DNA of 64,000 nucleotides from Bifidobacterium sp. WK041_4_12 (lineage in GTDB: Bacteria > Actinomycetota > Actinomycetes > Actinomycetales > Bifidobacteriaceae). This document shows positions 36,383-45,518 of this stretch, one piece after another. The notes beneath the pieces were generated by a model. It worked only from the letters and a program-made list of their open reading frames with translations. It was not told the DNA's origin and did not search any database. Made by a program: the position numbers and the translations under genes. The stretch is from positions 372,001 through 436,000 of the forward strand of contig NZ_CP129674.1 of the NCBI RefSeq assembly GCF_041080795.1. Reading direction: 5' to 3'. How positions within the stretch are numbered: position 1 is the first letter of the stretch; every line of letters starts with the position of its first letter.

Positions 36383-37438
36383 ATGGCAGCACAAATCTGG
36401 TATGAAAAAGACGGCGATCTCTCAGTTCTCGCGGGCAAGAAGGTGGCCATCATCGGCTACGGCTCACAGGGCCATGCCCACGCGCTGAACCTTCGCGATT
36501 CCGGAGTAGATGTGGTTGTTGGCCTGCGCCCAACCTCAAAGTCCGTTGAATTCGCCAAGGAACAGGGTCTTGAGGTCAAGTCGGTACCGGAAGCGACCGC
36601 TGAGGCGGATGTCGTGATGATTCTGGCACCAGATCAGTACCAGCGCACCATCTGGGATAAGGACATTGAGCCAAATCTCAAGGAAGGCGCAGCAGTCGCC
36701 TTTGCACACGGCTTCAACATCCACTACGGCTATATCAAGCCTTCTGCAGATCATCCAGTGTTCATGGTTGCGCCAAAGGGACCAGGCCACATCGTTCGTC
36801 GTGAATATGCCGCCGGCCGTGGCGTGCCCGTGGTCGTCGCAGTCGAGCAGGATCCACGTGGTGACGGCTGGGCAATCACCTTGGCATACGCCAAGGCGCT
36901 CGGTGCACTGCGCGCAGGCGCTATCAAGACCACCTTCAAGGAAGAGACCGAGACCGATCTCTTCGGCGAGCAGGACGTGCTCATGGGTGGTATCAACCAT
37001 CTTGTCGAGACCGGTTTCGAAGTGCTGACCGAGGCTGGATATCAGCCAGAAATCGCATACTTCGAGGTCTGCCACGAGCTCAAGATGCTCGTCGATCTCA
37101 TGAACGAAGGCGGCCTGAACAAGGCACGCTGGAGTTGCTCCGACACCGCACAGTATGGCGATTACGTTTCCAAGGTTGTTGACGAGTCCACCAAGGACCG
37201 CATGCGCTACCAGCTGGGACGCATCCAGGACGGCTCCTTCGCCAAGGAGTTCATCGACGATCAGGATGCAGGCGCACCAAAGTTCAAGGAACTTCAGGAG
37301 AAGTACTCACACGAGAAGATCGAGGAAGTTGGACCGAAGCTCCGCGCCATGTTCTCTTGGAACAAGGGTGAGGCTGCCGATGCCGATGAGGCACAGTCCT
37401 TCACTGGCAAGATCGCCCGCGCACAGGTTCAGGAGTAG
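36383..37438 (+). CDS. ilvC: Ketol-acid reductoisomerase (class I)
   Basis: A 351-residue NADPH enzyme of valine/isoleucine synthesis that converts acetolactate and acetohydroxybutyrate to dihydroxy acids. The Rossmann loop GKKVAIIGYGSQGHAHALNL (about 20-39) and GLRPTSKS, the MVAPKGPGH motif, and the magnesium ligands in TDLFGEQDVL and YFEVCHELK are all present. ATG 36383 follows AAGGAG. The open frame extends upstream to 36314 without a ribosome site. A strong terminator follows. Confidence 0.97.
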   Translation: MAAQIWYEKDGDLSVLAGKKVAIIGYGSQGHAHALNLRDSGVDVVVGLRPTSKSVEFAKEQGLEVKSVPEATAEADVVMILAPDQYQRTIWDKDIEPNLKEGAAVAFAHGFNIHYGYIKPSADHPVFMVAPKGPGHIVRREYAAGRGVPVVVAVEQDPRGDGWAITLAYAKALGALRAGAIKTTFKEETETDLFGEQDVLMGGINHLVETGFEVLTEAGYQPEIAYFEVCHELKMLVDLMNEGGLNKARWSCSDTAQYGDYVSKVVDESTKDRMRYQLGRIQDGSFAKEFIDDQDAGAPKFKELQEKYSHEKIEEVGPKLRAMFSWNKGEAADADEAQSFTGKIARAQVQE

Positions 37439-37562
37439 GCTTCAGCCACTCTCAGCCTCGTGGACTTGAACGCATATGGTTTTCAGCGCTCTTCTTCGGG
37501 ATACAGATTCTAGGTCGCGGTGCTGAGCGTGCAAAGCTGAAAGTGCAGTATCAAGTGTCGAG

Positions 37563-37608
37563 AAGAGGGGTTGGTGTCTGAGCATAGACTCAGACACCAA
37601 CCCCTCTT
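37563..37608 (+). terminator. Very strong intrinsic terminator after ilvC
   Basis: Arms 37563-37582 and 37589-37608 form a perfect 20-bp stem (AAGAGGGGTTGGTGTCTGAG and its complement) with loop CATAGA, ending in TTTT. The stem is AT-terminated on both sides, so it can also stop transcription from the opposite strand. Confidence 0.95.
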
Positions 37609-37653
37609 TTGCGGTTTCCAATGCTTGAATTTCGATTCTTGAGGTCGAACTTG

Positions 37654-37758
37654 CGAGTTTTGTTGCCTTTTCTCAGTATCAAAGCTCCAAAACGGCTTCA
37701 TATCGATCATATGACAATGATTTCAGCCCATGCTAATGGAAAAAGGCAACAAAACTCG
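37654..37758. repeat. 105-bp inverted-repeat element, copy B
   Basis: The ends 37654-37671 and 37741-37758 are perfect 18-bp reverse complements (CGAGTTTTGTTGCCTTTT). The element lies between the ilvC terminator and the 3' end of the convergent permease gene. The interior shares AGTATC and the CCAAAA-CG stretch with copies C and D but is the most diverged copy. Confidence 0.88.
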
Positions 37759-37800
37759 AAGTCTTGACTCGTTTTGCACACGTCAACCAAGGCATGAAAA

Positions 37801-39438
37801 CTACTGGATGCCCTTTCGTTCGCGTTGTGAGTGCAGGCTTCTGCGATGGTGAATCTCGTAGGCGACAAGCAGGAGGGCTATCCAGACTGGTCCGACCAGC
37901 ACTGCGATGCGATAGCTCGGAGAGAACCACATCAGCACGATGATTGCTCCCAAGAACACAAGGACGATCATTCGGCTCCATCGTGCCACGGGGAGTCCGA
38001 AATGAAGCAGATTCAACGCATCTGCGCCATGCTTGCCTGCGAATTCATTCGGCCCTTTGCCTGCGACGATTGCCTTGCGGAAATGAGATTCCGTAATCAT
38101 GATCATCGCCCAGTTGATGACACCAGCGATGGTCGCGATCGACATCAGATAGTTGAAGGCGAACTGTGGCCAGAGGAATACGACGACAACCGCAAGCGAG
38201 ATGATGATCGCAGAAGTAAGCACGCCCGCAACCGGAACGCCGTTGCGGGATACCTGGCGGAGATACCGTGGCGCATTGCCTTGCCGTGACAGTGAGTAGA
38301 GCATGCGCGAATTGGCATAGAGCCCTGAGTTGTACACGCTCATGACTGCCGTCAAACATACGAAGTTGAGGATTCCCGCCGCAGCGTGGACGCCCACTGA
38401 CTGAAATATCTGCACGAAGGGGCTGACGACCGTTCCCTGCGCGTTGGCCCTGCCGATCATGTTCCACGGAACGACAGCCATAATCACGCCCAATGCGGCG
38501 ACATAGAAAATCAGAATGCGCCATATGATGCTGTTAGTCGCCTTGGGGATGGTCGTTCGCGGGCTTGCGGTTTCGCCTGCGGTAATGCCGATGAGCTCGG
38601 TTCCACCGAAGCTGAACATCACCACAGGCAATGCCATAAGCAGCCCGGTCCAGCCCTGAGCAGAGGAATGACCGATGATGCCATGCGGCATGAAACCCCC
38701 GCCAATATCGAACCAGTGAACGAAGGATGCTGCAACGCCGTTGGTCGCTCTGATCTGGAAGGCGACGATGAATAGGCCACCGACGATCATTGCAATGACT
38801 GCAACGATCTTGATGATCGCAAACCAGAATTCGAATTCTCCGAACTTGCCCACGCCCAGCAGATTGGCTGCGGCTATCAGCACCAGGAAGAATGTTGCAG
38901 AAACCCATGGGGGAATGTTAGGAAACCAATAATTCACGAAGGACCCGACGACAGACAGCTCGACCATCGAAACCAGCACGTAATTGAACCAGTAATTCCA
39001 ACCAGAGATGAATCCAGCACGCTGAGACCAGTATTTGCTCGCATAATAGCTGAAGGCTCCGGCCGCAGCTTCCTCGGTACTCATCTCGCTGAGGGCGCGG
39101 ACGACGAGAAATATGATGATGCCGCCTGCAATGTATGCCAGCAGTATGGATGGGCCAGCGATGGAAATTGCCTCGCTTGAACCATAGAACAGTCCAGTCC
39201 CTATCGCACCACCCAAGGCAATGAGCTGAATCTGACGATTTTTCAGCGATGTGCGGAGTGATCGCTGCGGTGTCGGGTCGCTTGCATGATGCGTGCTCTT
39301 GGAGCCATGCATTGCTCGTGAATCATGCTCCGCCTGTGAACCATGTTCCGGGCTCTCGGAAGCAACTTTTGAGTCTGTCGAATCCACCGAGCCTTCCGAA
39401 TCTACCGCATCTTCCGTCGTCGTTGCCTGTATCTGCAT
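37801..39438 (-). CDS. AAT-family amino-acid permease
   Basis: About 545 residues from ATG 39438, with twelve predicted spans. SLKNRQIQLIALGGAIGTGLFYGS opens the first span and ALSEMSTEEAAAGAFSYYASKYW is the conserved second loop. FGGTELIGITAGE and the SRQGNAPRYLRQVSRNGVP loop are typical of the AAT branch (AnsP/LysP/CycA relatives). A Ser/Asp/His-rich, about 50-residue tail precedes the first span. The frame is open to 39714, but the upstream part is repeat-rich and unlikely to be coding. The substrate is not deducible. Confidence 0.85.
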   Translation of the reverse strand: MQIQATTTEDAVDSEGSVDSTDSKVASESPEHGSQAEHDSRAMHGSKSTHHASDPTPQRSLRTSLKNRQIQLIALGGAIGTGLFYGSSEAISIAGPSILLAYIAGGIIIFLVVRALSEMSTEEAAAGAFSYYASKYWSQRAGFISGWNYWFNYVLVSMVELSVVGSFVNYWFPNIPPWVSATFFLVLIAAANLLGVGKFGEFEFWFAIIKIVAVIAMIVGGLFIVAFQIRATNGVAASFVHWFDIGGGFMPHGIIGHSSAQGWTGLLMALPVVMFSFGGTELIGITAGETASPRTTIPKATNSIIWRILIFYVAALGVIMAVVPWNMIGRANAQGTVVSPFVQIFQSVGVHAAAGILNFVCLTAVMSVYNSGLYANSRMLYSLSRQGNAPRYLRQVSRNGVPVAGVLTSAIIISLAVVVVFLWPQFAFNYLMSIATIAGVINWAMIMITESHFRKAIVAGKGPNEFAGKHGADALNLLHFGLPVARWSRMIVLVFLGAIIVLMWFSPSYRIAVLVGPVWIALLLVAYEIHHRRSLHSQRERKGIQ

Positions 39439-39480
39439 GGCTCGCGCTGCCCCTTGTCCCCTCATGCCCTTCACACATAC

Positions 39481-39529
39481 GTATGCACAGAACGCATGTA
39501 TGCCCAAACACACGTATGCCCAAACAATA
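39481..39529. repeat. About three 16-bp direct repeats upstream of the permease gene
   Basis: GTATGCCCAAACACAC (39498-39513) and GTATGCCCAAACAATA (39514-39529) are preceded by a weaker copy beginning GTATGCACAGAACGC. They lie 43-91 bases upstream of the proposed permease start. They could be direct-repeat operator sites or another short array. The remaining spacer to 39746 shows no gene. Confidence 0.5.
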
Positions 39530-39746
39530 GTACGTTGAGCCCGAGCCGGGGCCAAGAATATGGAATGTGCCTTCTGGCTTGCCGCTGCAACTTCATCGGC
39601 TGCATTCGCACCAGGCTGCAGCAATGGATCTTTCCCATCAGGCATCAGACACGATGGCTGAATGTGCAGGTTTGAGCAACAGGTGAATATTGGTGAGCAG
39701 TATTGGTATTTCATGCTGTGAGCAATATGCTAAGGTTAATAATAAA

Positions 39747-39772
39747 CACTGTTAGATAAATGGTGTACAGTG
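39747..39772. promoter_or_regulatory. Inverted repeat before the MarR gene
   Basis: CACTGT (39747-39752) and ACAGTG (39767-39772) flank 14 AT-rich bases, 19 bp before the MarR start codon. The size and position fit autoregulation by the MarR protein, an inference. Confidence 0.4.
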
Positions 39773-39791
39773 ACTCTCGATTGGAGGTGCA

Positions 39792-40349
39792 ATGGGTTTT
39801 TCAGAGGAAGCCTACGAGCAGATGAGCCGCAATTTTCGGCGCGCTCACTTTGGAATGATGAAGAAAGCGAATCGTGAGGCGCAAGGCGAGCCGCTGATCT
39901 TAAGCATTCTGATGCGAATGGGGGAACAGACGCCGTCAAGACTCGCTGAGTTCTCGGGCAGTAGTTCTGCACGCATCAGCGCCATTCTTGGCGCGCTTGA
40001 GAAAAAAGGTCTGATCACACGCCGCATCGATCCTGATGACCGCCGAAACATTCTTGTTACCATCACGGATCAGGGCAAAGAACGCATTAACAACAATCAT
40101 CGCGAGATGCGAGAAACACTCAAGTGGGTCTTTGAGCAGATGGGGGAAGGGAAAACACACGACTTCCTGAAGCTCATGAATGAGTTCGTCACCTACATGT
40201 CGCTCACCCATCCGGGGGAGCCCCGTCCGACAAGGGAGCAGGTGCACGATGCTATTAATGAGGCGCAAGACAGCTTCGAAAAGGAATTTTCAGCTGCGAA
40301 CGACCATGCGAACGACCCTACGAATGACGATGTAAGTAACGCTGCGTAG
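39792..40349 (+). CDS. MarR-family transcriptional regulator
   Basis: A 185-residue winged-helix regulator. TPSRLAEFSGSSSARISAILGALEKKGLITRRIDPDDRRNILVTIT (about 50-95) covers the recognition helix and the wing, with the DDRR signature. GGAGGTG lies before the ATG. A hydrophilic Asn/Asp-rich tail ends the protein. It is 182 bp upstream of a two-subunit ABC exporter in the same direction, the common layout for MarR-controlled drug efflux. Confidence 0.92.
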   Translation: MGFSEEAYEQMSRNFRRAHFGMMKKANREAQGEPLILSILMRMGEQTPSRLAEFSGSSSARISAILGALEKKGLITRRIDPDDRRNILVTITDQGKERINNNHREMRETLKWVFEQMGEGKTHDFLKLMNEFVTYMSLTHPGEPRPTREQVHDAINEAQDSFEKEFSAANDHANDPTNDDVSNAA

Positions 40350-40401
40350 GAGATGATGCCTATGCATCGGTGAATGCCCCAGCACAACATGCAATGACAG
40401 G

Positions 40402-40440
40402 ACAGAACCGACAGAACAGAACTGACAAAACCGACAGAAC
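40402..40440. repeat. Two 16-bp direct repeats between MarR and exporter genes
   Basis: ACAGAACCGACAGAAC (40402-40417) and ACAAAACCGACAGAAC (40425-40440), with a further partial copy just upstream. They lie about 90 bp before the exporter start. Confidence 0.5.
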
Positions 40441-40531
40441 TCATAACAATTCTTAACTGAATACTTAACAGACACACCATAACCACAGCAATGAGGTCGC
40501 TACGGACCTCACATAGTCCTTGGAGGACTTC

Positions 40532-42301
40532 GTGCTTCGTATATGTAAATATCTATCAAAACAAGAGATCGCAGAACTCGTTCTTGGGGTTGTTCTCGTG
40601 GTCACTCAGGTCTGGTTCGACCTGAAACTGCCTGACTACATGTCGGACGTCACGCGAATCGTGGAGACGCCGAACTCGAAGGTTTCGGATGTCTGGACTG
40701 CGGGCGGCAAGATGCTGCTCATCTCGCTCGGCTCCATCGCATGCGCGGTCGCCACCGGATTCATTGCAGCCCGCGTATCTGCCACCTTCACACAGCGTCT
40801 ACGCTCGCTTGAATTCAAGCAGGTTGAATCGTTCTCGACCGAAGAGCTCGGCAAGTTCTCAACCGCAAGCCTGATCACACGTTCCACCAACGACATCACA
40901 CAGATCCAGATGTTCATCACCATGGGGCTGACACTGATCGTCCGCGCTCCAGTCATGGCGGTATGGGCAGTGCTCAAGATCGCAGGCAAGGGCTTTGAAT
41001 GGACTGTCGCCACAGGCATCGCAGTGGCCTTCCTGGTCGTTGCCATCGCCATCTTGATGGCTATGGTCGGCCCGAAATTCCGCAGCATGCAGCGCCTCAC
41101 CGACAACATCAATCTTGTCGCACGCGAGAATCTGACCGGTCTGAGAGTCGTACGTGCATATAATGCCGAGGACTATCAGGAAGAGAAATTCGACGAAGCC
41201 AACACGGATCTGACTTCAACGCAGCTGTTCACCAACCGTGCGATTGCCTTCCTGATGCCGCTGATGAACACGGTCTTGAATGGACTGATGCTCGCTGTCT
41301 ATTGGATTGGTGCGTATCTGATCGAGCAGGCAACGATTGCGAACAAGCTCACGCTCTTCTCGAACATGGTCGTCTTCTCAAGCTATTCCGTGCAGGTCAT
41401 CATGGGCTTCCTGCTCATGAGTATGGTCTTCGTGTTGCTTCCCCGTGCCAACGTTTCGGCACAGCGTGTGCTCGAAGTGCTCGATACGCCGATTTCCATA
41501 ACCGATGGCAGCGTGGAACAGGGTGAAGCGGATCAGCAGGGTAGCGTCGAATTGCGCAATATGGGATTCAAGTACCCTGACGCCAAACATAATGTGCTTG
41601 ACAACATCAGCTTCAAGGTCAGCAAAGGCCAGACGATTGCCTTCATCGGCGCAACCGGTTCAGGTAAATCAACGCTTATCAACCTGATTCCACGCTTCTA
41701 TGACGCCACGGAAGGGCAAGTGCTGGTTGACGGAGTCAATGTGAAGGACTACAAGCTCAGCGCACTCCGCGACAAAATCGGATACGTGCCGCAGGAATCC
41801 TTCCTCTTCCGAGGAACCGTCGAATCCAACATCGCGTATGGAGCGAAGGCCAACAATGTTTCTGAGGAGCGCAAGAAGGCGGGAATCGAGACTGCGGCAT
41901 CCATCGCGCATGCAACCGAGTTCGTGGAAAAGATGCCAGAGGGCTTTGATTCTCCCATCGCTCAGTCCGGATCGAACGTCTCCGGCGGTCAGAAGCAGCG
42001 ACTCTCGATTGCCAGGGCAGTATGGAGCAAGCCGGAGATTCTGATCTTCGATGACTCATTCTCCGCTCTCGACTTCAAAACCGACCGTGAGGTGCGTGAC
42101 GCGCTCGCCCGTGAAACCAAGGGCAGCACGGTCATGATTGTCGCCCAGCGCATTGGAACGATCATGAATGCGGACATGATAGTGGTGCTCGATCAGGGAA
42201 GAATCGTCGGCATGGGCACGCATAAGGAGCTGCTGGACTCCTGTGAAATCTACAGGCAGATAGCTGAAAGCCAGCTTAGCGCAAAGGAATTGGTGGACTG
42301 A
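40532..42301 (+). CDS. ABC exporter half-transporter, subunit 1 (degenerate ATP site)
   Basis: A 589-residue half-transporter with six membrane spans (about 15-310) and an ATPase domain. GTG 40532 is chosen, with GGAGG five bases upstream. The frame also contains TTG 40520. Walker A FIGATGSGKST, Q-loop YVPQESFLFRG and signature NVSGGQKQRLSIARA are normal. Walker B reads ILIFDDSFSALD, with Asp in place of the catalytic Glu, as in the degenerate subunit of heterodimeric multidrug exporters. It overlaps subunit 2 by one base. Confidence 0.93.
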   Translation: MLRICKYLSKQEIAELVLGVVLVVTQVWFDLKLPDYMSDVTRIVETPNSKVSDVWTAGGKMLLISLGSIACAVATGFIAARVSATFTQRLRSLEFKQVESFSTEELGKFSTASLITRSTNDITQIQMFITMGLTLIVRAPVMAVWAVLKIAGKGFEWTVATGIAVAFLVVAIAILMAMVGPKFRSMQRLTDNINLVARENLTGLRVVRAYNAEDYQEEKFDEANTDLTSTQLFTNRAIAFLMPLMNTVLNGLMLAVYWIGAYLIEQATIANKLTLFSNMVVFSSYSVQVIMGFLLMSMVFVLLPRANVSAQRVLEVLDTPISITDGSVEQGEADQQGSVELRNMGFKYPDAKHNVLDNISFKVSKGQTIAFIGATGSGKSTLINLIPRFYDATEGQVLVDGVNVKDYKLSALRDKIGYVPQESFLFRGTVESNIAYGAKANNVSEERKKAGIETAASIAHATEFVEKMPEGFDSPIAQSGSNVSGGQKQRLSIARAVWSKPEILIFDDSFSALDFKTDREVRDALARETKGSTVMIVAQRIGTIMNADMIVVLDQGRIVGMGTHKELLDSCEIYRQIAESQLSAKELVD

Positions 42302-44217
42302 TGTCTTCAGCACAAACGCAATCAAGCAATCAGCAATCAGGCAGTCGTCAAGGGTCTCGTAGAGGCATGGGCGGCCCTGGACGCGGCATGGGCAGAGCGG
42401 TCGAAAAACCGGAGGACTTCAACGTCTCCATGCTCAAGCTCGTCAAGTTCATGCGCACCTACATTCCCGCAACCCTGGTGGCGCTCGTTCTCGGTGCAGT
42501 GGGAACGATCTGCCAGATCATTGGGCCCGACAAGCTCAAGGACATCACGAATTACATCGCCAACGGCCTCCCAGAGATCATCAATGGAAGACCTGTCCTG
42601 CGTTCGATCGACATGACTTCGGTCGAGCATGTGGCCTATCTGCTGGTCGGCCTCTACGTGGGATACGCCGTCCTCAGCTACCTGCAAAGCTGGATCATGG
42701 CAACGATCACGCAGAACACCGCAAAGAAACTGCGCGATTCGATTTCCAAGAAAATCAACAGGCTTCCACTGAAATACTTCGACAAGGTAAGCTACGGCGA
42801 TGTGCTCAGCCGCATCACGAACGACGTGGATGCCATCGGCGAGACGCTCGGCCAAAGCCTGGGAGCACTGATCACCTCGATCACGCTTTTCGTGGGCTCG
42901 CTGGTCATGATGTTCCTCAACAACGTGATCATGACCATCGCTGCAATCGCTTCAAGCATTCTGGGCATCGTGCTGATGCTCGTGATCATGAAGATATCGC
43001 AGAAATACTTTGTGCAGCAGCAGGTCGCCCTCGGGCAGGTCAATGGCCACGTAGAAGAGAAGTACACCGGTCACGTCATCGTGAAGGCCTATAACGGCGA
43101 GGCGGATTCCATCAAGGAATTCGAGCGATACAACCAGAGCCTGTACGAATCCGGCTGGAAGTCGCAGTTCCTTTCCGGTCTGATGATGCCGCTCATGAAT
43201 TTCATCAGCAATTTCGGATATGTGGTTGTCTGCGTTGTCGGTGCGGTGCTCGTCATCAATCATTCGATAACCTTCGGCGTTATCGTCGCATTCATGATGT
43301 ACATCCGCCTGTTTACACAGCCGCTGAGCCAGTTTGCTCAGGCTTTCCAGAATCTGCAGCGCACGGCGGCAGCTTCGGAACGCGTTTTCGGATTCCTCGA
43401 AGAGCCGGAAATGGCAGATGAGTCGAAGAAGCAGACTCTGCTCGGTCAGGATGCCGCAGGTAATCCGGTACCAGTGAAAGGCAGCGTCGAATTCGACCAC
43501 GTCCGATTCGGATATGACCCCGATACGCCTGTGATTCACGACTTCAGTGCAAGTGTCAGTGCCGGAGAGAAGGTTGCCATCGTTGGCCCGACAGGTGCCG
43601 GCAAGACCACCATGGTCAATCTGCTCATGCGTTTCTACGATCTTTCAGGCGGAGAAATTCGCATCGATGGCGTTTCGACGCATGATGTTCCCCGTTGGAA
43701 TGTGCACAGTCAGTTCTCGATGGTACTGCAGGACACCTGGGTGTTCCGTGGCACCATTTACGAGAACGTCGCCTATGCGAAGAAGGGCGTAACCCACGCC
43801 GATGTCGAACAGGCATGTGCGGCCGTCGGTCTGGATCGTTTCATCCAAACACTTCCGGAAGGCTATGACACCAAGCTCGATGACAAGACGTCGCTTTCGC
43901 AAGGTCAGCGGCAGCTGCTCACGATTGCCCGTGCCATGGTTCAGAATGCGCCCATCCTGATCCTTGACGAAGCGACCAGCTCGGTCGATACTCGCACCGA
44001 AGAGGTCATTCAGAAGGCCATGGACTCTCTGACGGTCGGGCGTACGAGCTTCGTGATTGCCCACAGGCTATCCACCATCAAGAATGCCGATCTGATTCTC
44101 GTCATGGATCATGGCGACATCGTCGAACGTGGCACCCACGACGAACTTCTCGCCAAGGGTGGCTTCTACGCCGACCTGTACAACAGCCAGTTCGTTCAAA
44201 CCGATCTCACGGCCTGA
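42301..44217 (+). CDS. ABC exporter half-transporter, subunit 2 (canonical Walker B)
   Basis: A 638-residue partner. A Gln/Ser/Gly/Arg-rich N-terminus (about 35 residues) precedes six spans. Walker A is VGPTGAGKTT, and Walker B ILILDEATSSVDTRT has the catalytic Glu. The signature is SLSQGQRQLLTIARA, with Gln in place of the second Gly of LSGGQ. The weak signature faces subunit 1's degenerate Walker B, so one composite ATP site is intact and one impaired. Drug or lipid export under MarR control is likely. Confidence 0.93.
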   Translation: MSSAQTQSSNQQSGSRQGSRRGMGGPGRGMGRAVEKPEDFNVSMLKLVKFMRTYIPATLVALVLGAVGTICQIIGPDKLKDITNYIANGLPEIINGRPVLRSIDMTSVEHVAYLLVGLYVGYAVLSYLQSWIMATITQNTAKKLRDSISKKINRLPLKYFDKVSYGDVLSRITNDVDAIGETLGQSLGALITSITLFVGSLVMMFLNNVIMTIAAIASSILGIVLMLVIMKISQKYFVQQQVALGQVNGHVEEKYTGHVIVKAYNGEADSIKEFERYNQSLYESGWKSQFLSGLMMPLMNFISNFGYVVVCVVGAVLVINHSITFGVIVAFMMYIRLFTQPLSQFAQAFQNLQRTAAASERVFGFLEEPEMADESKKQTLLGQDAAGNPVPVKGSVEFDHVRFGYDPDTPVIHDFSASVSAGEKVAIVGPTGAGKTTMVNLLMRFYDLSGGEIRIDGVSTHDVPRWNVHSQFSMVLQDTWVFRGTIYENVAYAKKGVTHADVEQACAAVGLDRFIQTLPEGYDTKLDDKTSLSQGQRQLLTIARAMVQNAPILILDEATSSVDTRTEEVIQKAMDSLTVGRTSFVIAHRLSTIKNADLILVMDHGDIVERGTHDELLAKGGFYADLYNSQFVQTDLTA

Positions 44218-44281
44218 AGCCTGGCGTTTTCGGTCTGAATCGTGGCGTTCCTTCATGGTTCGGCCGAGATAACGCGATACG

Positions 44282-44323
44282 GGTGTACGCGAAGTGTGTG
44301 TCAACACATGCCTCGCGTACACC
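44282..44323. terminator. Bidirectional terminator between exporter and SDR genes
   Basis: GGTGTACGCG (44282-44291) and CGCGTACACC (44314-44323) form a perfect 10-bp stem with extra GTGT/ACAC pairing inside. It is followed by TTTGTGT on the plus strand. It sits between convergent genes. Confidence 0.7.
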
Positions 44324-44390
44324 TTTGTGTATGTACCCAGATGCATCCAGTGCGTTCACCTGCGCAAACTGCGAGTCGCCTCAGACGCGC

Positions 44391-45245
44391 CTATGCTACA
44401 GGAGTTTCCGGGGCGATTTCTTCGGCCTTGGTGACCAGCTCGTTCGTCGCTCCGGCACCATCCTTGGCCTTGCGCGTCCAGATGTCTGCAAGCTGGCTCT
44501 GCTGGTCATCGATGATTGACTGTGGCAGTACGTTTCTGTACATAGGGTTCTCGTCTTTGATAATGGCGATTGCCTTATCGATAACAATCTGTGGGTCATA
44601 CTGCTCATGCGGGAAGCTGAGCTTCGCATAATCAAAGACTGGTTTCGGCATGTCGCTGCCCCAGTTGCGGTGGCTTTCAAACATGCGGTCATTGAATCCA
44701 GTCAGGAATGGGCCGGGATTGATGGTCAGCACATCGACATTGTATGGCCGTGTTTCCTTGTACAGTGCTTCGGCAAAAGCTTCGACTGCATGCTTCGAAG
44801 CTGAATAGGCTCCAGAGAATGGATCGACGGTCAGGCCTGCGACTGACGACATGAAGATGATGCGGCCGGATTTTCTGGCTACCATCTTGCGCGCCACAAT
44901 CTGCGTCAGGGCAACCGGGCCGATGACATTGGTCTGAAGCTGGGCATTGATGGCCTTTGCTGGAATGTCCAGTACGGAACCGCCCTCGCTGATGCCCGCA
45001 TTGTTCAACAGGACATCTATATCCCAGCCTTCGACCTTGCTGCGGTCGTCAGGCGACGTAACATTGAGCTTGTCGAATTCGATGTTTTTCAATCCCCGTT
45101 TCTTTGCCTCCTGCTCGAGTGAGAATATCTGTGCGTAATCCTGAGTGGTTGCAATGATGCTGTACCTGCTGTCCTGCGCCAATCCGAAGGCGATTCCACG
45201 CCCAAAACCTGAACCTGCGCCTGTTATCAACACGCGAATACTCAT
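44391..45245 (-). CDS. Short-chain dehydrogenase/reductase
   Basis: A 284-residue classical SDR. The NAD(P) loop ITGAGSGFGRGIAF, NNAGISEGG, the catalytic Ser (SSVAG) and YSASKHAVEAF (Tyr-x-x-x-Lys) are all visible, then NPGPFLTGF. ATG 45245 follows GAAGGGA, and the longer frame to 45302 has no family counterpart. The substrate is unknown, and the gene is monocistronic. Confidence 0.9.
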   Translation of the reverse strand: MSIRVLITGAGSGFGRGIAFGLAQDSRYSIIATTQDYAQIFSLEQEAKKRGLKNIEFDKLNVTSPDDRSKVEGWDIDVLLNNAGISEGGSVLDIPAKAINAQLQTNVIGPVALTQIVARKMVARKSGRIIFMSSVAGLTVDPFSGAYSASKHAVEAFAEALYKETRPYNVDVLTINPGPFLTGFNDRMFESHRNWGSDMPKPVFDYAKLSFPHEQYDPQIVIDKAIAIIKDENPMYRNVLPQSIIDDQQSQLADIWTRKAKDGAGATNELVTKAEEIAPETPVA

Positions 45246-45403
45246 ATATCTGTCCCTTCGGCGGTCAGCCCACCCTCGTCTCTTTCTCTTACCGTGTCCC
45301 ACTCTAGAGATTGATACCTGATATGTCTCAGACCTGCCGACTATCCGCTTGACGCGAAAGCCCCCCTCGCCAGCCTGCGTGCAGCGAATATGGGTCGGAT
45401 ATG

Positions 45404-45508
45404 CGAGTTTTGTTGCCTTTTGTGGGTATACACGCTCAAAATCGTTGAAAAGTGGACAGGATTATGCCATTTTCAGCGAGGACTACCTCAGAATTGTCGC
45501 AAAACTCG
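45404..45508. repeat. 105-bp inverted-repeat element, copy C
   Basis: The ends TGCGAGTTTTG (45402-45412) and CAAAACTCGCA (45500-45510) are perfect. The next bases (TTGC/GTCGC) are imperfect. The interior shares CGTTGAAA and the tail AATTGTCGC with copy D, in the same orientation. It starts 10 bases beyond the apbE stop codon and otherwise fills the spacer to the SDR gene. Confidence 0.88.
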
Positions 45509-45518
45509 CAATCGCGGT

